Positions 34,991 through 44,423 of a stretch of 64,000 bases of DNA are shown piece by piece. The notes beneath the pieces were generated by a model, which was not told where the DNA came from, searched no databases, and saw nothing but the letters and a program-made list of their open reading frames with translations. The position numbers were made by a program, and so were the translations under genes. This DNA comes from Candidatus Brachybacter algidus. Lineage in GTDB: Bacteria; Bacteroidota; Bacteroidia; Chitinophagales; Saprospiraceae. The first letter of the stretch is position 1. Every line of letters starts with the position of its first letter. The stretch is from the NCBI GenBank assembly GCA_016711705.1, contig JADJSK010000013.1:196001-260000 (forward strand). The letters are read 5' to 3'.

Positions 34991-36826
34991 TTATTCGACA
35001 GTAACGGACTTGGCAAGGTTTCTTGGTTGGTCTACGTCACAGCCGCGCATCAATGCGATGTGATAAGATAATAATTGTAAAGGAATCACTGAAAGTAGTG
35101 GTGTCAGAGGATCTTCCGTCTCAGGTATTTCAATGAAATAATCTGATAATTTGGCGATCTCTACATCACCTTCACATACGATGGAAATAACTATACCTTT
35201 TCTTGCCTTCACTTCCTGAACGTTGCTAACGATCTTATCATAAGCATTTTTGTTGGTAGCGATGACGATGACAGGCATTTTCTCATCTATAAGGGCGATA
35301 GGTCCATGTTTCATCTCTGCAGCAGGGTAGCCTTCTGCGTGGATGTATGAAATCTCTTTCAATTTCAATGCGCCTTCCAATGCGACAGGAAAGTTAACTC
35401 CACGTCCAAGATAAATAGCATTGGTACTATCCTTGATCTCTGACGCAATATATTTGATCTGATCGCTTTTTTCCAAAACTTTCTGGATCTTGCCTGGGAT
35501 TTTTTCCAATTCCACGACCAATTCCTGGAATCGGGACTTAGAGATCGTTCCTCTTGCGCTTGCTAATTTTAAAGCCATCAACGTCAGCAAAGTCACTTGT
35601 CCTGTAAATGCTTTAGTAGAAGCTACACCGATTTCCGGCCCTGCATGAATATAAGAACCAGCATGCGTAGTTCGAGCGATAGATGAACCTACGACATTCA
35701 CAATACCGTAAGTCAGCGCGCGTCTTTCCTTAGAAAGTTCGAGTGCTGCAAGTGTATCTGCTGTTTCACCTGACTGCGAAAGTGCGATCACAATGTCATC
35801 CGGTCCTATGATTGGATTTCTGTATCTGAATTCAGATGCATATTCCACTTCTACAGGGAGACGGGCGAGGTCCTCTATCAGATATTCTCCTATAAGGCCT
35901 GCGTGCCAACTAGTGCCGCAACTAACAATATTTAATTTCTGAACATTCCTGAATTTCTCCTCATATTCTTCAACACCTCTTAGGTGGATCCAGCTTTCCT
36001 CCGCATTTAATCTACCTCTCATACAATCAAGGACAGTCTCAGGTTGCTGATGTATTTCTTTCAACATAAAGTAGTCGTAGCCGCTTTTTTCCAGGGCTTC
36101 GATCTGCATGTCAAGTAATTCTACTTTAGGATTTTTGACTTCATTTCTGATGTCTTTAATCTGTAATCTTCCGTTTTTGATGATGGCGATCTCTTCATCC
36201 TGAAGATATATTACTTTTTTAGTATAGTCGATGATCGGAGTAGCATCCGAACCAATGAAATATTCATTTTCACCAAGACCGACTACCAGTGGGCTACCTT
36301 TGCGTGCCGCTACAAGGATATCCGGGTTTAACTTGTCGATGACGACGATAGCATAGGCGCCGATCACTTTAGTGAGAGCTATCCTGACTGCTTCATCTAG
36401 TTCAAGATTTTCTGAAGACTGGATCTCTTCAATTAAGTGAACTAGCACTTCTGTGTCCGTCTCACTAATGAAGGTGTGTCCCAACTTAAGGAGTGCTTCC
36501 TTCAGCGTAGCATAATTTTCAATGATCCCATTGTGGATGAGTGCCAGTCTACCATTGCCTGAAAGATGCGGGTGAGCATTGATATCGTCAGGTTTACCAT
36601 GGGTGGCCCATCTTGTATGCCCGATACCCACGGAACCATTCTTGTTTTTGCCCTCAGTGAATAATTCAAGGTTATTAACCTTTCCTTTTCTTTTATATAT
36701 ATTGAGATCACCATTGAGCAGTGCTACTCCGGCACTATCATAACCTCTGTACTCCAGTCTTTTCAACCCTTTTAAGAGTATAGGGTAAGCATCCTGGTGT
36801 CCGATATATCCAACTATTCCACACAT
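34991..36826 (-). CDS. glmS: glutamine-fructose-6-phosphate aminotransferase (isomerizing)
   Basis: The 611-residue protein has the GATase class II domain with catalytic Cys2 (MCGIVGYIG), a GHTRWATHG loop, and two SIS isomerase domains with SCGTSWHAG and SQSGETADT, and ends DQPRNLAKSVTVE as GlmS proteins do. It makes glucosamine-6-phosphate, the first precursor of UDP-GlcNAc for wall and LPS. The length is normal. It is the second gene downstream of a GT5-type synthase (synthase, DUF4270 lipoprotein, glmS), all on the minus strand. No glmS ribozyme was seen. Confidence 0.97.
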   Translation of the reverse strand: MCGIVGYIGHQDAYPILLKGLKRLEYRGYDSAGVALLNGDLNIYKRKGKVNNLELFTEGKNKNGSVGIGHTRWATHGKPDDINAHPHLSGNGRLALIHNGIIENYATLKEALLKLGHTFISETDTEVLVHLIEEIQSSENLELDEAVRIALTKVIGAYAIVVIDKLNPDILVAARKGSPLVVGLGENEYFIGSDATPIIDYTKKVIYLQDEEIAIIKNGRLQIKDIRNEVKNPKVELLDMQIEALEKSGYDYFMLKEIHQQPETVLDCMRGRLNAEESWIHLRGVEEYEEKFRNVQKLNIVSCGTSWHAGLIGEYLIEDLARLPVEVEYASEFRYRNPIIGPDDIVIALSQSGETADTLAALELSKERRALTYGIVNVVGSSIARTTHAGSYIHAGPEIGVASTKAFTGQVTLLTLMALKLASARGTISKSRFQELVVELEKIPGKIQKVLEKSDQIKYIASEIKDSTNAIYLGRGVNFPVALEGALKLKEISYIHAEGYPAAEMKHGPIALIDEKMPVIVIATNKNAYDKIVSNVQEVKARKGIVISIVCEGDVEIAKLSDYFIEIPETEDPLTPLLSVIPLQLLSYHIALMRGCDVDQPRNLAKSVTVE

Positions 36827-36856
36827 AAAGACGAATTGATATAATTTACTTTTACA

Positions 36857-38167
36857 TTAAAGTATTCTTGAAACAATAAGTTTCAATTTCATAGGGTTAG
36901 CCTTGGTATTAGGGCCATTTAACAGCACTCTTGCAGGTAAAGTCCCAGAGTAAAGCATACTAAGATACAACTCATTTGTTTCTTGTCCATCAATATAATC
37001 TGTTAAATATTTAGGCAAGCGGATTTTATATTTATATTTAGTCAGACCATTCTCTGTAAACTCTTCTTTTGTTCCACCATAAGCGGAAGCTAGTGAAGAT
37101 GTCAATGCAATGCTTCCATCGGTAGTCGAGATTAACTCTCCATCAGAGTTCTTTTTAAATAACCATAACTGAAGTGGCAGTGCATATAAGTTGTTTATAG
37201 GATCGGTCACAGTCAGTTCTAACTCTGCGAAATTAAGGGCATCATACTTTAGATAAGAGAGATCGGGTAATGTTATTTTGACTCTTGGACCGGCTAATGA
37301 TTGAATGAATAAAACACTATCTGTGGTTGGATTATCCAGGTATTTTTGGAACCGACTGCCAGTATAATCATGTGTAAATGAAGTATGACGAACGCAGTTG
37401 CCATTGGTAATCAAAATAATTGAAGTTGTGGTATCACTCGCTGTAGGCTTATAATAAATAGTAAGTCTATTATTGGTATTGACCATGTTAAGGCGGATCA
37501 TGCTTTTTGTTTCGCCATTTGGTTTAATACTTAATCCTTCAAACTGTTCCTGTAGTTTTGAACTGGTGTTGAAGGTAGAATCTGGAAGAGATTTCAAATA
37601 ATTGACGAAATCATTGTTGAATCTAAAGCGCAGATGTGAGGAATCACTTGGAAAGGGTTTGGGTATAAAATTCGAAATGCTGGATACTGGAACCGCATCT
37701 GTTTGGTAGTTAAAATCTGAATACAAGGTGTCCTGATTGTTGACATTTTCTGTAATTTTGAAAACATCCAGACTAATTGGGCTAGAGAGATCCCCATATT
37801 GTCCTGTACTGTCTGCGTCATAATATACATCCCAAACTACAGAGTCTATCGCAGATGCAGAAAGATTGGTCGCTTTGGAACTAATCGCTTTATTGATTAC
37901 AAACTGTGCATAAATATTGGCAGTTATAGTTCCAAATTCATCATCACGTACAGCACCAACAATACTATTACCAGATGTAGCAGTAGATCCTGGTACATAC
38001 ATTCTAATTCTGGCACCCGGCTCTGAAATTGCTTTTAAAGAAAAGGTGTCGATGACGTCGAAGGGAATATTATTGCCTGAGACGAATTCTTTTCCAAAAT
38101 CACTGGGTTTGTTACAACTGAAGAGGGCGATCAGAAGTAGCGCTGCGAATAAAGTATATACTTTCAC
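36857..38167 (-). CDS. DUF4270 family lipoprotein
   Basis: The 436-residue protein has a lipoprotein signal ending in Cys18 (LIALFSCNK). The mature part is rich in beta-strands and matches the DUF4270 pattern of an N-terminal SDFG, FSLKAISEPG and VGAVRDDEFG region. This family is often encoded next to a GT5-type glycogen/starch synthase in Bacteroidota; here it is 33 bp after that gene and 30 bp before glmS. Its role in the envelope is not known. Confidence 0.85.
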   Translation of the reverse strand: MKVYTLFAALLLIALFSCNKPSDFGKEFVSGNNIPFDVIDTFSLKAISEPGARIRMYVPGSTATSGNSIVGAVRDDEFGTITANIYAQFVINKAISSKATNLSASAIDSVVWDVYYDADSTGQYGDLSSPISLDVFKITENVNNQDTLYSDFNYQTDAVPVSSISNFIPKPFPSDSSHLRFRFNNDFVNYLKSLPDSTFNTSSKLQEQFEGLSIKPNGETKSMIRLNMVNTNNRLTIYYKPTASDTTTSIILITNGNCVRHTSFTHDYTGSRFQKYLDNPTTDSVLFIQSLAGPRVKITLPDLSYLKYDALNFAELELTVTDPINNLYALPLQLWLFKKNSDGELISTTDGSIALTSSLASAYGGTKEEFTENGLTKYKYKIRLPKYLTDYIDGQETNELYLSMLYSGTLPARVLLNGPNTKANPMKLKLIVSRIL

Positions 38168-38200
38168 AAATTTTCTTTAAAGATTAAACAAAAAAAAGGA

Positions 38201-39013
38201 TTATTCCTCAATCAGCTTATTGTAGAACTCCATGTATTCCTTCTTCATGTTTTCCAAAGGAACATAATCCAACACAGGGATACCTTTCAGCTTTTTGATT
38301 GCTTTGGTAACGGATTCATCTAGATCCTCGCTGCCTATGATAATTCCATCAGTAAACGCTAATGCACCTTCGATTAGTGTAACGTCCTTATTTTTCATGA
38401 AGGGCTTGAGGTCTTCCGGCTCAAGATTGTTGATAGACGCCTTATCCAGGAATTTAGGTGTGAAGAAACCAGATATATCTTCTTTGTATGGTGTATAAAT
38501 AATTTTAAATTTATTTAGGATAGGGTCATTTTTATAAGCGGTTTTCAGATAAAAAGGAATCAACGCCGTCATCCAGCCGAAGCAATGGATATAGTCTGCC
38601 GGCCAACCGAACTTTCTGATCGTCTCGATGACACCTTTGCAGAAGAAGACCATTCTGTCTTCGTTATCAGCAAATGGCTTACCTTCTTCATCATGAAACA
38701 TGAATTTACGTTTGAAGAACTCTTCATTGTCGAGGAAGTAGACCTGAAGTCTCATTCCGGGCAAAGAAGCCACTTTGATGATCAATGGATAATCGTCGTC
38801 ATCGATGATGATGTTCATACCGGATAGACGCACTACTTCATGTAGTCTGTGTCTTCTCTCGTTGATAATACCAAACTTTGGCATGAGGATACGCACTTCC
38901 ATTCCTGACTCGTGGATGGCTTGTGGTAATTTTCCTACTAAATTGGCGATATCATTCTCAAAAGTATATGGAGATAATTCTTCCGCTATAATAAGTACTT
39001 TCTTCTTTGACAT
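38201..39013 (-). CDS. GT5-type glycogen/starch synthase catalytic N-domain only
   Basis: The 270-residue protein matches only the N-terminal Rossmann half of GT5 starch/glycogen synthases (KKVLIIAEELSPYTFENDIANLVGKLPQAI at the start, then a HCFGWMTALIPFYLK region). The usual C-terminal GT-B half with the catalytic EX7E motif is absent, although the gene ends cleanly at a stop. Bacteroidota carry such short homologues beside DUF4270 genes, so this is a family form rather than a truncation, though the catalytic capacity is unclear. It is the first gene of the glmS run. Confidence 0.82.
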   Translation of the reverse strand: MSKKKVLIIAEELSPYTFENDIANLVGKLPQAIHESGMEVRILMPKFGIINERRHRLHEVVRLSGMNIIIDDDDYPLIIKVASLPGMRLQVYFLDNEEFFKRKFMFHDEEGKPFADNEDRMVFFCKGVIETIRKFGWPADYIHCFGWMTALIPFYLKTAYKNDPILNKFKIIYTPYKEDISGFFTPKFLDKASINNLEPEDLKPFMKNKDVTLIEGALAFTDGIIIGSEDLDESVTKAIKKLKGIPVLDYVPLENMKKEYMEFYNKLIEE

Positions 39014-39247
39014 ATGGTACTTTTACTTTATTTTACTGCTTTTCAAATTAAAGACCGCAAAAGTACGACATTTTCGGCGGCTTATGCTGATTTTCTAAAA
39101 TAAAAAACAAGAAGTCGTTGTTTTTGAGGCGTTTGGGAGAATTTAGAATGAAAGTTGCAGGGTGAAAAATGGTGGATAAATGGGATATCAGATTATACTT
39201 TGCTAAGAGTTTTTATGATGTGCTGTGATAAATATCTTGGATATTTG

Positions 39248-39372
39248 GTCTCCGCAAGGTCTTTAGTCAGAGGCTATCGGCAGCGTGATTCTTGACATTT
39301 CATTATAGCTTAAAAGAGTGGGATTGAAGTCCGTATACCCTTAAAGTTATCCGTCGGCTAAAGCCAGCGGCA
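39248..39372. repeat. GCC-hairpin and CCGTCGG hairpin repeats
   Basis: The gap 39014-39537 contains a variant GCC-hairpin element (CTCCGCAAGGTCTTTAGTC from 39249) and, at 39354-39372, the hairpin CCGTCGGCTAAAGCCAGCGG, a member of the set seen at 19.2-19.6 kb. No gene is seen. The upstream region of the plus-strand lipoprotein gene (39380-39537) has no clear promoter. Confidence 0.65.
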
Positions 39373-39537
39373 AATTATGTATGGTGAGAAAGAGTGGAAA
39401 GCCTAAATATTAATTTATGACTTAGGAAAGACTCAAGTAACTCAATCTTTTAGCTGATCCCATTGTTTTATTTTTAGAGCTAAGGCAACGAAGTTCTATT
39501 TTGTCAAGTAATAAGGGAAATAAAACATAAATTAATT

Positions 39538-41316
39538 ATGAAAATCCAATTACTATTATTCACAATTTTATCTCTGCTTGTCTCCTCATGTGTTAAGGAA
39601 GAAAGTGATTTTATTAAAGGTGAACAAGGTCATACTTACACTTCTAATATTCTTGGAATAGTGATAGATGAGGAAGGGCAGCCTATTAAAGATGCCAATG
39701 TGACCTTTAATGGTGTTACCAAGACCACAGATGAAAACGGGGTATATCAATTCAAAGATGTTGAGGTCAGTGATCGGCACAGCAATTTAAGAATAAAGAA
39801 AGACGCTTATTTTGATGGGAGCAGGGCATTTATGACTGCCAGAAAAGCCAGCATTTCATTAAAAGTTATTTTGCTTAAAAAGGATTTTGATCAATCCTTT
39901 GAATCAGCGAACGGAGGATCTCTAAAGGAATCCAATATAACAGTTGAATTTCCTTCTAATGGAATTGTAGTCGAATCAACAGGAGAAAAATATACAGGTC
40001 AGGTCAACGTCGCCATAAAATATATGGATCCGACTTCAGAAACGATTTTCGATGAGATGCCCGGAAATCTGACTGGTTTGAATACTGCACAGGCAGAGGT
40101 GGTGCTAACCACCTATGGCATGGTATCTATTGAAATGCAGAGTTCTACAGGTCAGAAACTTCAAATAGCCTCAGGAAAAAAAGTGATTATTAATAATAAA
40201 ATACCAAATGAATTATTGGACAAAGCCCCATCCACAATTCCTTTATGGTATTTCGATGAGAACCTGGGATATTGGATAGAGGAAGGAGAGGCTCATTTGG
40301 TCAATGATACTTACGTAGGGGATGTTGGGCATTTTTCTTGTTGGAATTATGATTCAGAATTGCCTTCAATTATTCTGAATGGGAGGGTAAAAGATCAACG
40401 TGGTCAACCAATAAACGATGCACAGATACGGATAAAAATATCTGGACAAACAATTGGCGTAGGTGGCACTACAAACTCCGATGGTTTATTTAATGGCAGA
40501 GTTCCTAAAGACCAATTGTTGGATATCGAGATATCTATAAGTTCAAATGATTGTAATACAATCGTTTATAATGAGCACATTGGCCCATTCTCTTCAAATA
40601 CCAGTTTAAATGATATAATTGTAAACCTTGGTTCTTTTAATAACATAATTAATGTAGATATAACTGGAGAAGTGGTGGATTGCAATTTTGGTAATGTTCA
40701 AAATGGTTACGTCAAAATAACAACAATTACAGGTCAAGGTCATATTCTTCCCATTGAAAATGGTTTAGTAAACGGATCATTTATTTCGTGCAAATCTATG
40801 GATAATATAACTATTCAAGCATTTGATATTGAGAATATACAGTCAAGTGAGTTAACTGAGGTCAATGTGAACCTTCTTATTGATTTTGGGACAATAATAG
40901 CCTGTGGTGTCATTCCTACATATGTTAAAGTGAAAATTCCGGAGTTGTCTATAGATACAATATTTGTAGGGGATGTTGTTGGTTTATATGGAGGAGATAC
41001 AATAGCACTTCTGTCATTTGATTCTGGTATGAATATACCCCGTATTTTATTTAGTTTTGGATGGGATTTAGTACCTATTGGAACTGTAACTACAGGCACT
41101 TACCCATTAAAGCCGAATTTTTTTAGTAATCTTACTATAATCGATCCTACTCAGGTAAATTATCCTTTAATAGGGGGAGAAGTAACTATTACTAAAGGAG
41201 GAGAATTTTCGATTGACTCTAGGGTTGAAGGAACGTATAAAACTACATTCATTAATCCTGAAAATAATGAAATTTGTCATCTATCAGGCTCATTCCGCAC
41301 AATAACTGATAGATAG
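39538..41316 (+). CDS. lipoprotein with carboxypeptidase-regulatory-like domains
   Basis: The 592-residue protein has a signal peptide ending in Cys18 (LLVSSCVKEE). After that come beta domains: one near 40-110 with QPIKDANVTFNGVTK and another near 283-330 with QPINDAQIRIKIS, both with the Ig-like, carboxypeptidase-regulatory turn (TDENGVYQF; SDGLFNG). The C-terminal half is beta-rich and of unknown fold. It is 11 bp upstream of an ECF sigma gene. A partial paralogue lies at the right end of the window. Likely surface or periplasmic; ligand unknown. Confidence 0.82.
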   Translation: MKIQLLLFTILSLLVSSCVKEESDFIKGEQGHTYTSNILGIVIDEEGQPIKDANVTFNGVTKTTDENGVYQFKDVEVSDRHSNLRIKKDAYFDGSRAFMTARKASISLKVILLKKDFDQSFESANGGSLKESNITVEFPSNGIVVESTGEKYTGQVNVAIKYMDPTSETIFDEMPGNLTGLNTAQAEVVLTTYGMVSIEMQSSTGQKLQIASGKKVIINNKIPNELLDKAPSTIPLWYFDENLGYWIEEGEAHLVNDTYVGDVGHFSCWNYDSELPSIILNGRVKDQRGQPINDAQIRIKISGQTIGVGGTTNSDGLFNGRVPKDQLLDIEISISSNDCNTIVYNEHIGPFSSNTSLNDIIVNLGSFNNIINVDITGEVVDCNFGNVQNGYVKITTITGQGHILPIENGLVNGSFISCKSMDNITIQAFDIENIQSSELTEVNVNLLIDFGTIIACGVIPTYVKVKIPELSIDTIFVGDVVGLYGGDTIALLSFDSGMNIPRILFSFGWDLVPIGTVTTGTYPLKPNFFSNLTIIDPTQVNYPLIGGEVTITKGGEFSIDSRVEGTYKTTFINPENNEICHLSGSFRTITDR

Positions 41317-41327
41317 TAGTAAAGATT

Positions 41328-41864
41328 TTGACCGATTCCCAACTCATACAACAATGTTTGCAGAATGACCGACAAAGTCAGAAGCTTTTATATGAACGAT
41401 ATAGCGAGCAGATGTATGCCATCTGCTTTCGCTATTGCAGGGATGAGTATAAGGCAAGGGAAGCCCTTCAAAATGGTTTCATCAGAGTATTTAATAATTT
41501 AAAATCGTTCAACACAGACATGTCTCTTGGAGCATGGATGCGGACCATTATGATCAATTGTTCATTGGATGAACTAAAGAGAAATAAAAAGACAGAAAAT
41601 ATTGAGGACAATAAATTTATCAATCAATTGTCTGAACCCAATCTAATTGATGAAACGATGACTGCCGAAGAGATGATGTCGCTGGTCAATGAAATGCCTG
41701 AAGGTTATCGAACCGTTTTCAATATGTTCATCATTGATGACCTTTCTCATCTGGAGATAGGTCAATTACTTGGTATTGCTGAAGCCACATCAAGATCGCA
41801 ATTATCCAAAGCACGAAATTACCTCAAAATTCAATTATTACACAAACAGAAATTATATCTATGA
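41328..41864 (+). CDS. ECF-family RNA polymerase sigma factor
   Basis: The 178-residue protein begins at TTG (41328), which is the only codon placed to give the conserved opening helix (TDSQLIQQCLQNDRQ). Region 2 has YERYSEQMYAICFRYCRDEYKAREALQNGF, and region 4 has GYRTVFNMFIIDDLSHLEIGQLLGIAEATSRSQLSKAR, a typical helix-turn-helix. It directs transcription of an unknown regulon. It overlaps the next gene by 4 bp and follows the lipoprotein gene by 11 bp, making a three-gene cassette. Confidence 0.93.
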   Translation: MTDSQLIQQCLQNDRQSQKLLYERYSEQMYAICFRYCRDEYKAREALQNGFIRVFNNLKSFNTDMSLGAWMRTIMINCSLDELKRNKKTENIEDNKFINQLSEPNLIDETMTAEEMMSLVNEMPEGYRTVFNMFIIDDLSHLEIGQLLGIAEATSRSQLSKARNYLKIQLLHKQKLYL

Positions 41865-43294
41865 ATCAGAGAGATATTCATGAAAAGAAGTTATTTGATC
41901 AGTTTCATGATCAGAAATCAGCAGTTTCAGATGACATGTGGGAATCAATCTCTGTCCAACTAGATGCACAGAAAAAGAAAAGAAAGAGGCCCATTTTTTT
42001 CTTGTGGTTCTTTGTTATGCTTTTAGGTTCCGTAATTGCATTTCAATTGTTGAATAACTCAAGTGGAATATTAATAAAAGAAAATTCATCGATTCAAGTT
42101 GATCAATCGCAGACTTTATCTCAAAATCCCGTAATTCAACATACTGAAGATAAAAAGATATCCGGATCAGTATCTTCTGAATTGGCCCAAATGTCAACTA
42201 ATATGAATGAAACTGGATTATTAAATAAGGCTTCAGTAAAAGAAGGAAGATTGTATAAATTTGAAGATTTAAATTCATCTGAAAAGGAAATTTCAATAAA
42301 TCGCAATTCAACAAATAATTCAACAAATAATTCAACAAATAATTCAACAAATAATTCAACAAATAATTCAACAAATATTTCGAATTTAATTCCACTTATT
42401 GATAATTCCCTTCCTTCATATTCAAAACTACCCGAATCGGAGGATACAGACTCCGGGCATCCCATGGACATTTTGGATCACCCTGTTTTTACTACAAATT
42501 CATTAACCTCATCACCTTCTCTAATTTTTTTAAATGCTCCAACAATTAATGTCGAAGCCACAAATATTTCTGGTGTGTATTTGGATATTAACAAGCCAAT
42601 TGTGCATAAAAAGAAAATTAGAAATTTTGTTGAAATTAATGCAGGTATTGGTAAGCCTTTCAAGCATATGAGTTCTTCAAACTTGGAAAATTCGGCACTC
42701 AATTTTAGAAAAGAGACTGAAAAACCTCTTTATTCATGGAATTCAAACATTTTGATTGGATTTGATTTTATGCAAACTTGGACGATAGCTGCAGGTTTGG
42801 AATGGTCCGAAATCATCGAAAAATTCAATTATACCAATGGAAAAGCTACAAGAATTGAAGTAAAAATAGATCCTTCTACTCAACAGCCTAGTGATACAAG
42901 TTTAGTTCGGGGTACATTGTCAGAGCGGGGCCAAAACACTTTGTCTCTGTTAAATATTCCTTTGAATATTGGATATCAGAAAAAACTGGGCAGCTGGAAA
43001 GTAGGACTGGAAGCAGGTTTGGGGTTAAATGTCCGTTTAAAGTCATCAGGTAAGATTCTCCTTGCCGAACAAGATGTCAAATCTTTGGCCGATTTAAATT
43101 ATATTTATAAAACGAAGATAGGTTTGAGTGCCGGCCTGGCAATATCATTTGAGCGTCATTTAAGTAAGCACGTCTCCTTTATGATCAAGCCTCAGTACAT
43201 TACTTATTTTTCAGATTGGTCTCAAAATAGCAATCCAGTAAGTGTTTATTATGATATGCTTAGTTTAAGCGTTGGAATTAGACATTACTTTTAA
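41861..43294 (+). CDS. anti-sigma-like N-terminus, membrane helix and beta-barrel-like C-terminus
   Basis: The 477-residue protein starts with a short acidic-amphipathic segment (about 1-45: FDQFHDQKSAVSDDMWESIS), resembling the N-terminal part of Bacteroidota anti-sigma factors. A membrane helix (about 47-65) is followed by a Ser/Asn/Thr-rich linker that contains six NSTN repeats. The last 250 residues resemble an outer-membrane barrel-type domain (YLDINKPIVHKK..., GLSAGLAISFERH...). The gene overlaps the sigma gene by 4 bp. Its likely role is to hold the sigma factor and sense the envelope, but the mix of inner and outer membrane features is odd. Confidence 0.75.
   Translation: MNQRDIHEKKLFDQFHDQKSAVSDDMWESISVQLDAQKKKRKRPIFFLWFFVMLLGSVIAFQLLNNSSGILIKENSSIQVDQSQTLSQNPVIQHTEDKKISGSVSSELAQMSTNMNETGLLNKASVKEGRLYKFEDLNSSEKEISINRNSTNNSTNNSTNNSTNNSTNNSTNISNLIPLIDNSLPSYSKLPESEDTDSGHPMDILDHPVFTTNSLTSSPSLIFLNAPTINVEATNISGVYLDINKPIVHKKKIRNFVEINAGIGKPFKHMSSSNLENSALNFRKETEKPLYSWNSNILIGFDFMQTWTIAAGLEWSEIIEKFNYTNGKATRIEVKIDPSTQQPSDTSLVRGTLSERGQNTLSLLNIPLNIGYQKKLGSWKVGLEAGLGLNVRLKSSGKILLAEQDVKSLADLNYIYKTKIGLSAGLAISFERHLSKHVSFMIKPQYITYFSDWSQNSNPVSVYYDMLSLSVGIRHYF
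42305..42376 (+). repeat. 12-bp coding tandem repeat (six copies)
   Basis: The unit AATTCAACAAAT repeats six times without error, encoding NSTN repeats inside the anti-sigma/barrel protein at 41861-43294. Multiples of 12 bp keep the frame, so copy-number change would lengthen the linker without breaking the gene. It is a low-complexity linker, and slipped-strand variation is likely. Confidence 0.9.
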
Positions 43295-43332
43295 TTTTAT
43301 TAAATCTGTCAGGCGAGCATCATGTCGATATT

Positions 43333-43358
43333 TTTCCCATGAATTTATTCATGGGAAA
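43333..43358. other. perfect 11-bp stem-loop after the sigma cassette
   Basis: TTTCCCATGAA and TTCATGGGAAA flank a TTTA loop. The stem is 38 bp past the stop of the anti-sigma-like gene and could act as a weak terminator, but no strong T-tract follows. Confidence 0.55.
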
Positions 43359-43493
43359 TTGAACGATTGAATTTAATGACCATATCTATTTGAGAGTATG
43401 ATAAGTGGGTATAACATCTTGGAATTGGAAATGCTCGCATGCGATAGATTTTTACTTATGCCGTAATAAGATATATTATTAATCTTTAGTTTT

Positions 43494-43540
43494 AGCAAGG
43501 TCACCAGTCAGAGACTGGCGCCAGCGTGGGGCCAGCGCGG
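43494..43540. repeat. GCC-hairpin dispersed repeat copy
   Basis: TAGCAAGGTCACCAGTCAGA is followed by GACTGGCGCCAGCGTGGGGCC. The CCAGTC/GACTGG arms form a palindrome with an AGA loop. It lies between the stem-loop and the toxin gene, in a 286-bp gap with no gene. Confidence 0.78.
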
Positions 43541-43580
43541 GTTGGATGGAAATGATATTATACTGGCGCTATCTGAGCTT

Positions 43581-43916
43581 TTAAAGATTCAATTCCAGAC
43601 TTTCGATCATTTCTTTAAGCTCATTCGCTTTCAACTCAGCTTTTTCTCCTTTATCATAGATAGTAAGAAGATAAACAGTTTCGGTTTCAATGTACAGGTA
43701 GGTGATAACTCTTGCACCTCCACTTTTACCTTTTCTTTTACTACCTATAGCTAAACGGATTTTATAACAGTTATTTCCAATAAAAGTGCCAGATTCAGGG
43801 TCTTCTAAAATATTGTCTATGAGTTCAGCAAAATCATTTTTTATAGATGGGAATTTTTTTGAGAGTCGCTTGAGCTCTTTCTCAAATCGATGAGTGGCAA
43901 TAATACTATAACTCAC
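43581..43916 (-). CDS. RelE/ParE-superfamily toxin
   Basis: The 111-residue protein is a RelE/ParE-fold toxin of the type found in type II toxin-antitoxin modules: a helix-rich N-terminus (RFEKELKRLSKKFPSIKNDFAELIDNI), a Gly-rich strand (YKIRLAIGSKRKGKSGGARVITYLY) and a closing YDKGEKAEL. The basic loop and charged residues fit an mRNA interferase. It overlaps the antitoxin gene by 11 bp, so the antitoxin is made first. Which RNase subtype it is cannot be decided. Confidence 0.82.
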   Translation of the reverse strand: MSYSIIATHRFEKELKRLSKKFPSIKNDFAELIDNILEDPESGTFIGNNCYKIRLAIGSKRKGKSGGARVITYLYIETETVYLLTIYDKGEKAELKANELKEMIESLELNL

Positions 43917-44115
43917 AAAGAAGCTCTTGTGCTGTTTTAAGTTTTAATTTACCTTGCTTGTGCAAACGAACTTCTTCAGCAGCTTCTTTAAGATCATCCC
44001 AAAGCATGGCAGCGTCCATAGTCATAGGCTTTGCGTTTTTAATAAAAGAAAGGCTTTTTAAAACTTTCATTCCAAAATTTGCCTCATCGTCGGGTATCTC
44101 AATCAATACTTTCAT
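43906..44115 (-). CDS. antitoxin of the RelE-type pair
   Basis: The 69-residue protein is encoded immediately upstream of the toxin. It begins with a strand (MKVLIEIPDDEANF) and has an acidic, helical C-terminal half (LWDDLKEAAEEVRLHKQGKL), as is usual for toxin-binding antitoxins. It has no clear helix-turn-helix motif, but an N-terminal strand could be a ribbon-helix-helix domain. Autoregulation is likely but no operator was identified. Confidence 0.72.
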   Translation of the reverse strand: MKVLIEIPDDEANFGMKVLKSLSFIKNAKPMTMDAAMLWDDLKEAAEEVRLHKQGKLKLKTAQELLCEL

Positions 44116-44261
44116 TTTTTTAATTATTTTTTTCGTTCACGCTGGTGCAAATCTGTGAATAGAGAATTTTCTAAGCTAATATACAAATTTACAATATCAG
44201 TGGATAAAATACAAACATTAAAGCAGGGCTTATTGTTTTTTAAGAATATGAAATCTGCATA

Positions 44262-44423
44262 CAACCGCTGGAGCCAGTTTGTAACTGGTGGCATTACCAA
44301 AGTTGAGAATTAATTTTTTTAAAAAGCAAGAGCTCCAACGTTTTGCAAGTTTTTAATATATGCTTAATAAAAAATAATATCGTGTCTTCACAAGGTTACC
44401 AGTCAGAGACTGGCGCCAACGTG
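44262..44423. repeat. two GCC-type hairpin repeats
   Basis: A CCGCTGGAGCCAGTTTGTAAC element with an ACTGGTGGC continuation lies at 44264-44292, and a further copy (CACAAGGTTACCAGTCAGAG then ACTGGCGCCAACGTGC) at 44388-44423. They fill part of the gap 44116-44613, in which no gene is seen. Confidence 0.72.

Noticed and set aside
36827..36856. glmS ribozyme
   Set aside because: The space before glmS is only 30 bp and has no ribozyme-like structure; the gene lies inside a run of co-directional genes.
42136..42471. Minus-strand frame with FVELFVEL repeats
   Set aside because: It is the antisense reading of the NSTN coding repeat.
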